Origin: Rossellomorea sp. SC111
Lineage (GTDB): Bacteria > Bacillota > Bacilli > Bacillales > Bacillaceae_B
Reading direction: 5' to 3'
DNA length: 64,000 nucleotides
NCBI RefSeq assembly: GCF_024733565.1
Contig: NZ_JANIOC010000016.1
Span: 1 to 64,000, forward strand
Shown piece after piece: positions 1-6,103 of this stretch. The notes below the pieces were generated by a model. That model did not search any database. It was not told the origin of the DNA and saw only the letters and a list, made by a program, of their open reading frames with translations. Numbering within the stretch: position 1 is the first letter of the stretch; every line of letters starts with the position of its first letter. The position numbers and the translations under genes are program-made.

Positions 1-86
1 GAGAGAAGACCGGAGTGTGGTTTCCACACGAGGATCTGAACGAGTGAAGCGGACGAAGAGATTCGCCGCTCATCACTGGCCGCAGC
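1..86 (+). other. structured sequence preceding the 5S 3' half
   Basis: This stretch is not recognisable 23S, tRNA or normal 5S sequence. It contains a hairpin GTGTGG-TTT-CCACAC (about 15-29) and a second, longer imperfect hairpin with arms AGTGA-a-GCGG-a-CGAA and TTCG-CCGC-tca-TCACT (about 44-77). The compact structure suggests RNA rather than protein-coding DNA. It could be an insertion inside the 5S gene or part of another structured RNA fused to it. Confidence 0.35.
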
Positions 87-142
87 CTTCAGTGCCGATG
101 GTAGTTGGGGCTCCCCCTGTGAGAGTAGGACGTCGCCAGGCA
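87..142 (+). rRNA. rrf: 3' half of 5S rRNA, with atypical sequence in front
   Basis: Positions 87-142 read as the 3' half of Bacillus 5S rRNA: the TGCCGATGGTAGTTGGGG block, a shortened helix IV/V (GGGGCTCCCCC), TGTGAGAGTAGGACGTCGCC and the closing AGGC. The usual 5' half (helix I 5' strand, loop B, helix III with CCGTTCCCATACCGAACACGG) is absent from positions 1-86. That stretch instead folds into a perfect GTGTGG/CCACAC hairpin and a longer one built on AGTGA..TCACT and GCGG..CCGC arms. Either the 5S 5' end lies before the window and an extra segment interrupts the gene, or this is a chimeric 5S remnant. An intrinsic terminator follows directly, as at the end of an rRNA operon. Confidence 0.6.
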
Positions 143-147
143 CATAG

Positions 148-182
148 GAAAAAGAGTAGCTCTTAGGAGTTATTCTTTTTAT
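148..182 (+). terminator. rRNA operon terminator
   Basis: An imperfect hairpin AAAGAGTAGCTC / GAGTTATTCTTT with a three-base loop and one G-U pair, followed by a T-rich run, sits directly after the 5S 3' end. Its position and form fit the intrinsic terminator of an rRNA transcription unit. Confidence 0.75.
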
Positions 183-315
183 TTGTATAAAGCCATTCTA
201 TATAAAAAACCATTTTTTCCTCTTTCCTTTTTGACCTATTCGGAGAAGTTGACTTCTTATTCAATAAGTTCTACGATAATAGTAAACAGAGGTTTGACTC
301 GAAAGGGTGGTACAC

Positions 316-1155
316 TTGCAGGAGTCTCCTAGTGCTACTATTGAACAATTTTTAACATGGCTTGAACATGAAGGGAAATCATCAAATACCATCTCGACTT
401 ACCATCAGGAACTTAAGAAATATGAGATATGGCTACAGGATCACAATCAAAAACTTGAAGACATTACTCAGCAGGATGTTCAGGACTATATATTATTTTT
501 GGAGGAAAAGGGAAAGAGTCCGACCACGACGGATAAGGTTCTTGGCGTGATCAGAACCTTTGGGAAATATTTAAAGAGACCTGCCGTTACGTTTGATATA
601 AAGATCAAACAGGGAATTAAAAAAGATGAAATTGAAACTCTTTCAAAGGAAGAGTGTACTACACTTTTATCTGAAGTAAAGGAAAGTGAAAATGAACGAA
701 ACATAGCGATTGTTTATATGTTGCTTCATACGGGTATTCGGGTTTCAGAGCTTTGCGCCCTGAATATATCCCATATAGATTTTAGGGGGAAACAGGTAAA
801 CGTTCTGGATACCCATGGAGATATAAGGAGCATTCCTTTGTCTGAAGAATTGATAGAGTATCTTTCTTTCTATCTGAATGCTTTCCAACCAAAGAAAGCA
901 GTATTCGTTTCAAAAAGCAATGAGCGTTTAACCGAGCGTTCGGTACAATATATGCTAAAGAAGTTCCATGTAAATGCTCAAAAACTGCGTCATACATTTT
1001 GTCAGCATCTTATCGATCATGGTGTCAGCCTTGAAGTGGTATCTAAATTGGCGGGACATAGGGACATAAACGTAACGAAGAGGTATGCGAGGTCGCGCGT
1101 TCCCGATACTGAATTTGAGAGAGCGATTCGACAAACTTTTTCGAAGGATTCATAA
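316..1155 (+). CDS. tyrosine recombinase / integrase, degenerate active site
   Basis: A 279-residue XerC/D-like tyrosine recombinase. The N-terminal SAM-like core-binding domain (about residues 5-85) begins IEQFLTWLEHEGKSSNT; the catalytic domain fills the rest. The first arginine (HTGIRVSEL), second arginine (KLRHTF), late histidine (LAGHRDI) and nucleophile tyrosine (TKRYAR) are present. The histidine of the HxxR box is replaced (QKLR), and the usual beta-hairpin lysine before the R-x-I-P-L strand is not seen (HGDIRSIPL), so activity may be altered or lost. I place the start at TTG 316, preceded by AAAGGGTGG at a 5-base spacing; a GTG at 307 is in frame but overlaps that site. The gene lies just downstream of an rRNA operon. 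It is not obviously the chromosomal dimer-resolution XerC or XerD. Confidence 0.85.
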   Translation: MQESPSATIEQFLTWLEHEGKSSNTISTYHQELKKYEIWLQDHNQKLEDITQQDVQDYILFLEEKGKSPTTTDKVLGVIRTFGKYLKRPAVTFDIKIKQGIKKDEIETLSKEECTTLLSEVKESENERNIAIVYMLLHTGIRVSELCALNISHIDFRGKQVNVLDTHGDIRSIPLSEELIEYLSFYLNAFQPKKAVFVSKSNERLTERSVQYMLKKFHVNAQKLRHTFCQHLIDHGVSLEVVSKLAGHRDINVTKRYARSRVPDTEFERAIRQTFSKDS

Positions 1156-1186
1156 GTGAACTATATATTGATATGAGGTGAAGATA

Positions 1187-1386
1187 TTGAGTAAGGATAT
1201 TGGCAAATAAAAGATGGATGGCCATACCAGGTCACATACGTAAAGAGCTTGAGAGGAATGTTTTTTTGTAGAAACTGTGGAGTGACTACGATTATTGATT
1301 ATATTGTGGGTTCTGAAAACCATAATATTGTATTGGAAGGCAAATGTGAGAAGTGTGGAACAGCGGTAGCCAGGTTAATTGAATAA
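1187..1386 (+). pseudogene. small zinc-ribbon protein, apparently frameshifted
   Basis: The downstream frame encodes a convincing small zinc-binding protein with two CxxC pairs (FCRNCG and CEKCGT) and the ending ARLIE. It is open from 1195 to the stop at 1386, but that frame has no well-placed start: ATG 1258 and TTG 1249 have poor ribosome binding sites. A good site (GAGGTG) precedes TTG 1187 in another frame, which encodes MSKDIGK and then stops. A single -1 shift near 1205 (CAAATAAAA) would join the two parts into a protein of about 65 residues. It is therefore either a disrupted gene or a sequencing or programmed frameshift. A shorter 42-residue protein from ATG 1258 is possible. The family is not named with certainty; similar short double-CxxC proteins are common in Bacillus. 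Confidence 0.5.
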
Positions 1387-1396
1387 TGAATGGCAG

Positions 1397-1432
1397 AGCC
1401 TCTTTATCAGATAGTGATAAAGGGGTTTTTTT
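1397..1432 (+). terminator. intrinsic terminator after zinc-ribbon gene
   Basis: Stem CCTCTTTATCA / TGATAAAGGGG with a short loop, followed by seven T residues, lies ten bases after the stop codon of the zinc-ribbon reading frame. Confidence 0.85.
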
Positions 1433-1636
1433 GAAGTGAGTAAACGTGTAATGGTCACCCAGATTTCATACTCTGTTTCCATAACAAGTCCGGTCTGGAA
1501 TAACAGTAACCTAAATTATTATCCGTCATATTTTTTGTCGGAACTTTGTGGATGGTCATCTACATATATATACAAAATATGTAAGACTCCTTTTGTATCA
1601 TAGAGTTACAAAATGATAGATTATGGGGGAATTCAG

Positions 1637-2473
1637 GTGAAGAAGTTTCTGCTAATCATTCTAGCCATTATGACCATTTCAACAGTAATAGGAGGGAAAT
1701 ACCACTGGAATCAAAAGGTTAGCGCCGTTCAAGGAAAGGTGAGTGAAACGGAACAGAAGAGTAAGGTAATTAGTGAAGAAGAATTGAAATCCATTGAGAA
1801 TCAGAAGGTGGAAAGAGCACGGGAAAAAGATAGATTACTAAAGCTTGATAAGGTCAACTTCTTGCCTAAGGAACTACACCCTGCCTTTCAAAAAGCAATA
1901 GAAGAAAGTCGTCCTGTGCACCTAATGATCACCGGTTCATCCTCCACTTCACAAAAGGACGGAGCATGGCCGGAATTGCTGGAAAGGCAATTAGTCGATA
2001 CATATGGGGAGTCGTTAATCCATGTCACGATTAAGGAAATTGACGGCAAAACATCCCAACAGGTAGTGAAAGAAAATCTATATAATGACATGGTTAAGAT
2101 GAAGCCAGACATTCTTTTGTTGGAACCATTCTTACTCTACGATAATGGAGAAATCAAGATGTCTGAAAGACTGAAAAATATTTCAAAGATCATTCAGTCT
2201 TTCAAGAAAGCGAATCCGGACCTGATCACCTTGCTTCAGCCTGCAAATTCCATCTATGGAGCCACTTATTATCCAAATGAAGAGAAAGATTTAGAACGTT
2301 ATGCTAAACAAAACGACTATATATATATGGATCATTGGAAAGCGTGGCCAGACTATAATAAGAAGGAAATTGAAGAATATCTAACTGAAAAAAATGTACC
2401 AAATGAGAAAGGGAATGAAATGTGGGCTGCGTACTTGAAAAAGTATTTTGTGAGGGATGGCGGTATAGAGTAA
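1637..2473 (+). CDS. exported SGNH/GDSL-like protein lacking the catalytic His
   Basis: About 278 residues with an N-terminal signal or anchor helix (KKFLLIILAIMTISTVIGG), then a charged linker and an SGNH-hydrolase-like domain from about residue 80. Block I appears as ITGSSSTSQ, and the ILLLEPFLLYDN and LLQPANSIY segments fit later strands of the fold. The C-terminal block usually reads DxxHPNxxGHxxWA; here it is NVPNEKGNEMWA, so both histidines are gone and the esterase triad is probably incomplete. GTG 1637 is preferred to ATG 1613 because GGGGGA lies six bases before it. It acts outside the membrane; substrate unknown, perhaps an acylated wall polymer. It stands alone between two terminators. 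Confidence 0.75.
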   Translation: MKKFLLIILAIMTISTVIGGKYHWNQKVSAVQGKVSETEQKSKVISEEELKSIENQKVERAREKDRLLKLDKVNFLPKELHPAFQKAIEESRPVHLMITGSSSTSQKDGAWPELLERQLVDTYGESLIHVTIKEIDGKTSQQVVKENLYNDMVKMKPDILLLEPFLLYDNGEIKMSERLKNISKIIQSFKKANPDLITLLQPANSIYGATYYPNEEKDLERYAKQNDYIYMDHWKAWPDYNKKEIEEYLTEKNVPNEKGNEMWAAYLKKYFVRDGGIE

Positions 2474-2502
2474 TCATCACTTAACATTTATATAATTGAT
2501 AA

Positions 2503-2528
2503 GTCCTCAAAATTTTGAGGGCTTTTTT
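2503..2528 (+). terminator. intrinsic terminator
   Basis: Perfect palindrome CCTCAAAATTTTGAGG followed by GCTTTTTT, about 30 bases after the SGNH-like gene. Confidence 0.85.
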
Positions 2529-2545
2529 AGATGGAAAACACTTTT

Positions 2546-2671
2546 TTAAACTGTGAATTTAGATTCATGAAATTTCAGCTTTTGCTCATACTGTTTCTTC
2601 ATTTTTTCATCCAGACAACTTTGTATAAGATTAAAGTAATAAGTGGCAAGAAGCTTATGAAATAGTTTCAT
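2546..2671 (-). CDS. 41-residue hypothetical protein
   Basis: A very small gene starting MKLFHKLLATYYFN and ending HESKFTV. It is supported by an excellent ribosome binding site (AAGGAGGTG with a cgtt spacer) directly before ATG 2671, which also argues against the longer in-frame reading upstream. The product is basic and probably helical: an aromatic N-terminal third is followed by a charged lysine/glutamate segment (DEKMKKQYEQKLKFHES). No transmembrane helix or known motif is recognised. It resembles in size the small cytosolic proteins of unknown role common in Bacillus genomes. It converges on the SGNH-like gene. Confidence 0.6.
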   Translation of the reverse strand: MKLFHKLLATYYFNLIQSCLDEKMKKQYEQKLKFHESKFTV

Positions 2672-2919
2672 AACGCACCTCCTTTTTTCATAATAAAACT
2701 CACGACTGCTTCTTTTGAATATCGTATGTATTATTACATTCATTCTGTACTATAAACACTTTAAAATGAATAGGGAATCGTATGTATCTTTCTTACAAAT
2801 TTCGTCGTCTTTTTCTTTATAATGAGTCAGAAATTAAGTCTAATCAATGCTAATCGATTACACGTTGGTGATGATTAAAGAATAGAATGGGAGGATGGTA
2901 ATGAAACAGGAGGTTAGGT

Positions 2920-3081
2920 TTGTTACTAATTGTCGAAGGGGAATTAAATTTTAAGGTGAAGATGGACACGGAGAAGACTGACACTTTATTCAAACGTTTG
3001 TTTACAGAGAAAAGAACCACTAATAGAGGTGTAAATAAGTATCGAATTTTTAAACTTCCATTCTATTATCAAACTGCTTAG
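2920..3081 (+). CDS. 53-residue hypothetical protein (TTG start)
   Basis: A short open frame starting at TTG 2920, six bases after a perfect AGGAGG. The product begins MLLIVEGELNFKVKMD and ends FKLPFYYQTA; it is mixed charged/hydrophobic and not low complexity. An overlapping 17-codon frame starts at ATG 2901, whose own site is GGGAGG, so a short leader peptide upstream is also possible. No family is recognised. It may be the remnant of a longer gene, since the following 370 bases are AT-rich and hold no supported gene. The call rests mainly on the ribosome binding site. Confidence 0.4.
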   Translation: MLLIVEGELNFKVKMDTEKTDTLFKRLFTEKRTTNRGVNKYRIFKLPFYYQTA

Positions 3082-3453
3082 ATTTGGTGATAAATGTAGA
3101 AACTAATACAGCATTAGTAGTAAGAAAGTACGTATCTTTCGTTCTTAATAAAGTTAATGGTTTTCTTAGTGAAAACAAAATATTGAGAGAAAGGAAGGTA
3201 ATTCGAGATAAAGAACGTTTTTTGTTCTTTTTAATGATAAAATGACTATTTTTAACCATTTCTTATCTGGGGAATCTGTCATATACTTCAATTATTGGTT
3301 CTTTAAAAAGAACAAAATGTTTTGAAACGAACTACGTAGTTGGAACCGTCGAGGAATTTTGGATGGGAATGAAACAAAAGTGGGGCATGGGTGTAGCTTC
3401 CGAGGTTCATCAGGTACTCTAAATATTAATACAGCCCCTATATAGGTTACTCC
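3082..3453. other. AT-rich intergenic stretch without a supported gene
   Basis: No reading frame here has a convincing start and composition. Two GTTCTTT-type palindromes are present: AAAGAAC..GTTCTTT followed by T residues at 3210-3232, which could act as a weak terminator, and GTTCTTTAAAAAGAAC at 3298-3313. Nothing else is recognised; the stretch may be decayed coding sequence. Confidence 0.5.
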
Positions 3454-3603
3454 ATGAACATCATGAATTTCAAAAACGGAAGCATGCCCTGCATCATCCC
3501 AGGAATTTTACTCCTTTGCTATTCAGGCTTTGTCATCGGTAAAGCCCTTTCTCAGATTGAGATAAAGAAAACATCAGAGCCTATTGATAAAAATGTATCG
3601 TAA
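3454..3603 (+). CDS. 49-residue putative single-span membrane peptide
   Basis: The frame reads MNIMNFKNGSMPCIIPGI and contains one hydrophobic segment (about residues 13-28, CIIPGILLLCYSGFVIG) followed by a polar tail ending PIDKNVS. It stops about 26 bases before the anchored TasA-like gene, so the two could be co-transcribed. The ribosome binding site is poor (TAGGTTACTCC), so translation is uncertain. No family is recognised. Confidence 0.35.
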   Translation: MNIMNFKNGSMPCIIPGILLLCYSGFVIGKALSQIEIKKTSEPIDKNVS

Positions 3604-3629
3604 AGAATGTCTAGAAGGAAGTGGAGTTT

Positions 3630-4256
3630 ATGGGGAATAAGCGATTCACGTTATTAACGATATGTGCAGTATTCCTGCTTGGGTTTTTTGTTTTTTCAAT
3701 GGAGAAAGCTCAAGCGGATCAAGGGGATGCCACGAATGAAGTGGATATTGCAACATCTCCAACTGGAGTACTTTTTCAAGTGGATAATATGAAGCCGGGT
3801 GACTGGGCTACGAAAACCATCAAGGTCAAGAATCAGGGGTTGAAGGATTTTCAATATACGATGTCATCGGAACTGAAATCCGGTTCGGATCAATTATACA
3901 ATGCACTAATGATGACGGTGTCAGATGCTAAAGGGGTCCTCTATGAGGGAAAGGTTTCTGGATTCAAAGGGTTTGATGCCCGTAAACTAGGTAGTTCAGA
4001 AGAGGAAGGTATGACCTTTAAGATCGAGTTTCCTGAACATCTGGGGAATGAATTTCAAGGACTCATGTCTGAAGTGAAATTCACTTTTCAAGCAGAAGGT
4101 ATTGTGGGCGAATCTCTTCCAGTCGGAGGAATGACGCTTCCGAATACGGGAACATTCATTTATAAACTTCTATTGATAGGAGGACTATTATTCTTTAGCG
4201 GGCTTGGGGTCTATGTTTACCAATACCGAAGAAGAATGAATATGGTAAATGGATAG
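3630..4256 (+). CDS. LPxTG-anchored TasA/camelysin-like surface protein
   Basis: About 208 residues: a signal peptide (RFTLLTICAVFLLGFFVFS, cleavage near AQA-DQG), a beta-rich domain of the TasA/CalY kind (ATSPTGVLFQVDNMKPGDW; KTIKVKNQGLKDFQYTM), and a classical sortase signal LPNTG, hydrophobic helix and RRR tail at the C-terminus. The NMKPGD..IKVKN pattern is the same as in the TasA gene at 16.5 kb (NIKPGDEIQREFTLENNG), but the AYFSD start of the mature TasA chain is missing and an anchor has been added. Sortase would link it to peptidoglycan, possibly to tether matrix fibres. ATG 3630 is chosen over GTG 3621 because of AAGGAAG upstream. No sipW or sortase gene is adjacent. Confidence 0.75.
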   Translation: MGNKRFTLLTICAVFLLGFFVFSMEKAQADQGDATNEVDIATSPTGVLFQVDNMKPGDWATKTIKVKNQGLKDFQYTMSSELKSGSDQLYNALMMTVSDAKGVLYEGKVSGFKGFDARKLGSSEEEGMTFKIEFPEHLGNEFQGLMSEVKFTFQAEGIVGESLPVGGMTLPNTGTFIYKLLLIGGLLFFSGLGVYVYQYRRRMNMVNG

Positions 4257-4292
4257 AGCCTTGATGAGCAACAGATCAAGGCTTTCTTTTTT
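4257..4292 (+). terminator. intrinsic terminator
   Basis: Perfect stem AGCCTTGAT / ATCAAGGCT with a nine-base loop followed by TTCTTTTTT, immediately after the stop of the anchored TasA-like gene. Confidence 0.9.
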
Positions 4293-4361
4293 GCATCCAT
4301 AACCAGGGATATTCTTCAGCAAAAAAGGGTACTATTTGAGTAAGATTGATGGAGGTGAAGT

Positions 4362-4661
4362 ATGAAGAAACTGTTCCTGGGGGTGGCTTTTCTGAATCTG
4401 CTGGATGGGATCATTTCTTTCATCGGGCTTAACGGATCCTTTATGGTAGAAGCCAATCCTTTTATGAATGCATTATATAGTACAAGCCCAGTACTATTCT
4501 TAGGTTTCAAAATGACGTTATCCCTCCTCCTGCTCCTTCTTGTATTTTACGACAAAATCCCCCGAAGAAAATGGGTGACACTCATGGCAAACGTTGTTAG
4601 TATCATCTATATTTTCGTATTCTGTCTTCACGGTATCTGGATCATACAATCCATTTTTTGA
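4362..4661 (+). CDS. DUF5658-type small membrane protein
   Basis: A 99-residue integral membrane protein with about three transmembrane helices. Its opening FLNLLDGIISFIGLNG and following VEANPFMN segment are the conserved features of the DUF5658 family (LLD...EANP). The start is supported by GGAGGTG seven bases before ATG. The function of the family is unknown. It is monocistronic, with its own downstream hairpin. Confidence 0.75.
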   Translation: MKKLFLGVAFLNLLDGIISFIGLNGSFMVEANPFMNALYSTSPVLFLGFKMTLSLLLLLLVFYDKIPRRKWVTLMANVVSIIYIFVFCLHGIWIIQSIF

Positions 4662-4670
4662 TTGAAATCA

Positions 4671-4701
4671 TTCGCCTCTCACTTAGGGAGGCTATTTTAT
4701 T
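4671..4701 (+). terminator. putative terminator
   Basis: Stem GCCTCTC / GGGAGGC with a five-base loop followed by TATTTTATTTT, just after the DUF5658 gene. Confidence 0.65.
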
Positions 4702-4912
4702 TTCGTGAAATCAACAGTCTATTATGTCCTCATTCGACACTATCTCCCAGGAAATATTCCATTTCCTCAAATTATGAGATTTTTCTCAAAAATTAGCCAA
4801 ATACAAATGGAAATATTTTGGGATTGGTATATAATAGTAATAAAGTCTCATATCTAAGAAGATTCTGATAATAGAGGCTTATGACAAAAAGGGAAAAAGG
4901 AAGGTGTTTGAT

Positions 4913-5461
4913 TTGAAAGGTTTAAAAGAGATGGTTACTCGAAGGACTGTGGCAATTTGCCCGGCATATGATGGGGTTCATCGGTCGGTGGTCCATGACT
5001 TTGATAGGAGGAAGACTTTCAGTGGAAAATCCTCCATGGAGATTCTGGACGAATCCTGTATGGCTTACAGGTCCACCTACGATGGAAGGATCAAAGCCGT
5101 CCGGCATGCATTCGACTACCTTAGAAAAACACCTCTCATGATCTGCCCGCAGCAATACATCTATGCGATACCCACCAAGGCCCCGACCGATTATGATTGT
5201 ATGTGGCTGTTCTGCCAGCATATCGAGTCAACCTCCACCAGAGAAGGAAAAACCTATGTGCATTTCACCAACGGAGAACAGCTTGAAATCAACTGTTCAG
5301 AAAGTGTCATCACCAAACAGAGGGAGAGGGCAGCCGTCACCATTACCCATTTCTCCACCATCCCGACCATCTCATCCATGAATCGGAACGAAACCGGACT
5401 CTACCTCCCTGGATTCCACTCACACCTACAGAACATGGACGAATTCGGCGCCGATTTCTGA
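4913..5461 (+). CDS. comK: ComK-family competence transcription factor
   Basis: About 182 residues matching the ComK layout: ILDESCMAYRSTYDGR aligns with the SCRFFGSSYAGRKAGT block of B. subtilis ComK; KTPLMICPQQYIYAIPT aligns with KPPIMVDPSNQIFLFPT; DYDCMWLFCQHI aligns with QCGWISHVHV; and VHFTNGEQLEI with VTFSNGKTMELPI. ComK is a DNA-binding activator of the DNA-uptake genes. Divergence at the SCR..G..T positions suggests a second, paralogous ComK of the kind found in several Bacillaceae rather than the canonical master regulator. TTG 4913 is preferred, six bases after AAGGAAGGTG; GTG 4904 is part of that site. The stop codon overlaps a copy of the dispersed GAGGGACGGACC element. Confidence 0.8.
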   Translation: MKGLKEMVTRRTVAICPAYDGVHRSVVHDFDRRKTFSGKSSMEILDESCMAYRSTYDGRIKAVRHAFDYLRKTPLMICPQQYIYAIPTKAPTDYDCMWLFCQHIESTSTREGKTYVHFTNGEQLEINCSESVITKQRERAAVTITHFSTIPTISSMNRNETGLYLPGFHSHLQNMDEFGADF

Positions 5462-5473
5462 GGGACGGACCTC
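5460..5473 (+). repeat. dispersed element GAGGGACGGACCTC, copy 1
   Basis: Exact GAGGGACGGACCTC whose first bases form the end of the comK stop codon region (TGA overlaps GAGG). Single arm here. The same 14-mer, or its complement, recurs near 9.46, 21.68, 25.93, 45.14, 45.2 and 60.24 kb. Confidence 0.85.
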
Positions 5474-5492
5474 TAACTGAATATCAAAAAAC

Positions 5493-5525
5493 AGGAGTAG
5501 GAATCGTGTGTTCCAACTCCTATTT
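5493..5525 (+). terminator. putative terminator after comK
   Basis: Stem AGGAGTaGGAA / TTCCaACTCCT with one mismatch and a seven-base loop, followed by ATTTGT. The T-run is weak. Confidence 0.5.
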
Positions 5526-5667
5526 GTCGTTGGTTAAATAAATTGGCTCAATTCGATGAGGTTGTTTTAATAATAGTATCTATATAAGGTTTTGTTATTT
5601 AGTATGAATTGGAGGAACTCTAAATATATGTATGTATTTTACCATTTAATCTTAAGCTTATGAGTTG

Positions 5668-5906
5668 ATTGGAGCGGAAGGTGCTCGACTCCTGCGGGAA
5701 ACTAGGGAAAGCGGAGGCGGCTTGCTCAGCCCCGACCAGCATAAGATGAATGGGCCTAAGAAGGCGTTTTTTGCCTTCTTGGGCCATTTAGCTTATGACC
5801 TCGAGGGGCTAGCCGCCGGAGCTGGACAAGGTAGAACACCACTCGCAGCCGAGGAGGCTCACCGTCAGCCCCGCGGAAAGCGAGCACCTGCAGCGGAAAT
5901 CAACCA
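5668..5906. repeat. large Bacillaceae palindromic intergenic repeat, extended copy
   Basis: Begins ATTGGAGCGGAAGGTGCTCG and ends with the complementary GCGGAAAGCGAGCACCTGCAGCGGAAATCAACC arrangement, split here for description. The outer arms match the second copy at 39.4 kb. The centre holds an extra long hairpin (5740-5797: CATAAG...CTTATG arms enclosing AATGGGCC and AAGAAGGC / GCCTTCTT) flanked by GGCGGCT..AGCCCC and GGGGCTAGCCGCC arms, so the whole element can fold as nested stems. A 85-codon open frame inside it is not believed to be a gene. I recall similar repeats in many Bacillus genomes; no function or mobility is established here. Confidence 0.85.
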
Positions 5907-6008
5907 GCACTTTCCCTATTAATCAACCACGAATACGAAAAATAACGATTAAATTAGAAAACTTCTCCACTATTCCCACCCAAAACACTGGTCTATTCTA
6001 AAATTAAA

Positions 6009-6023
6009 TTTCATATAATGAAA
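6009..6023. promoter_or_regulatory. palindrome upstream of murQ, candidate operator
   Basis: TTTCATATAATGAAA is a nearly perfect palindrome just upstream of the -35 element of the presumed murQ promoter, and a further AATTTCA...TGAAATT pair spans 6007-6038. A MurR/RpiR-type repressor would be an obvious candidate ligand, but no murR gene is present in the operon. Confidence 0.35.
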
Positions 6024-6030
6024 AATGTAA

Positions 6031-6060
6031 TTGAAATTTTATTTTAAAAATGAGTATAAT
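6031..6060 (+). promoter_or_regulatory. sigma-A promoter for murQ operon
   Basis: TTGAAA (6031-6036) and TATAAT (6055-6060) are separated by 18 bases and lie about 45 bases before murQ. Confidence 0.55.
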
Positions 6061-6068
6061 AGAGTTAA

Positions 6069-6082
6069 TGAAAACGCATACA
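6069..6082 (+). promoter_or_regulatory. cre-like site (CcpA)
   Basis: TGAAAACGCATACA resembles the catabolite-responsive element consensus TGWAANCGNTNWCA with one deviation. Its place just downstream of the -10 box would suit repression by CcpA when preferred sugars are present. Confidence 0.5.
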
Positions 6083-6103
6083 GATTTCTGGGAGGAATGA
6101 CTT

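Noticed and set aside
3050-3259. 69-codon open frame on the minus strand
   Set aside because: AT-rich low-complexity product with no ribosome binding site; overlaps the better supported small plus-strand gene.
5665-5922. 85-codon open frame on the plus strand
   Set aside because: It lies wholly inside the large palindromic repeat and its codons follow the repeat arms; no ribosome binding site and no protein-like composition.
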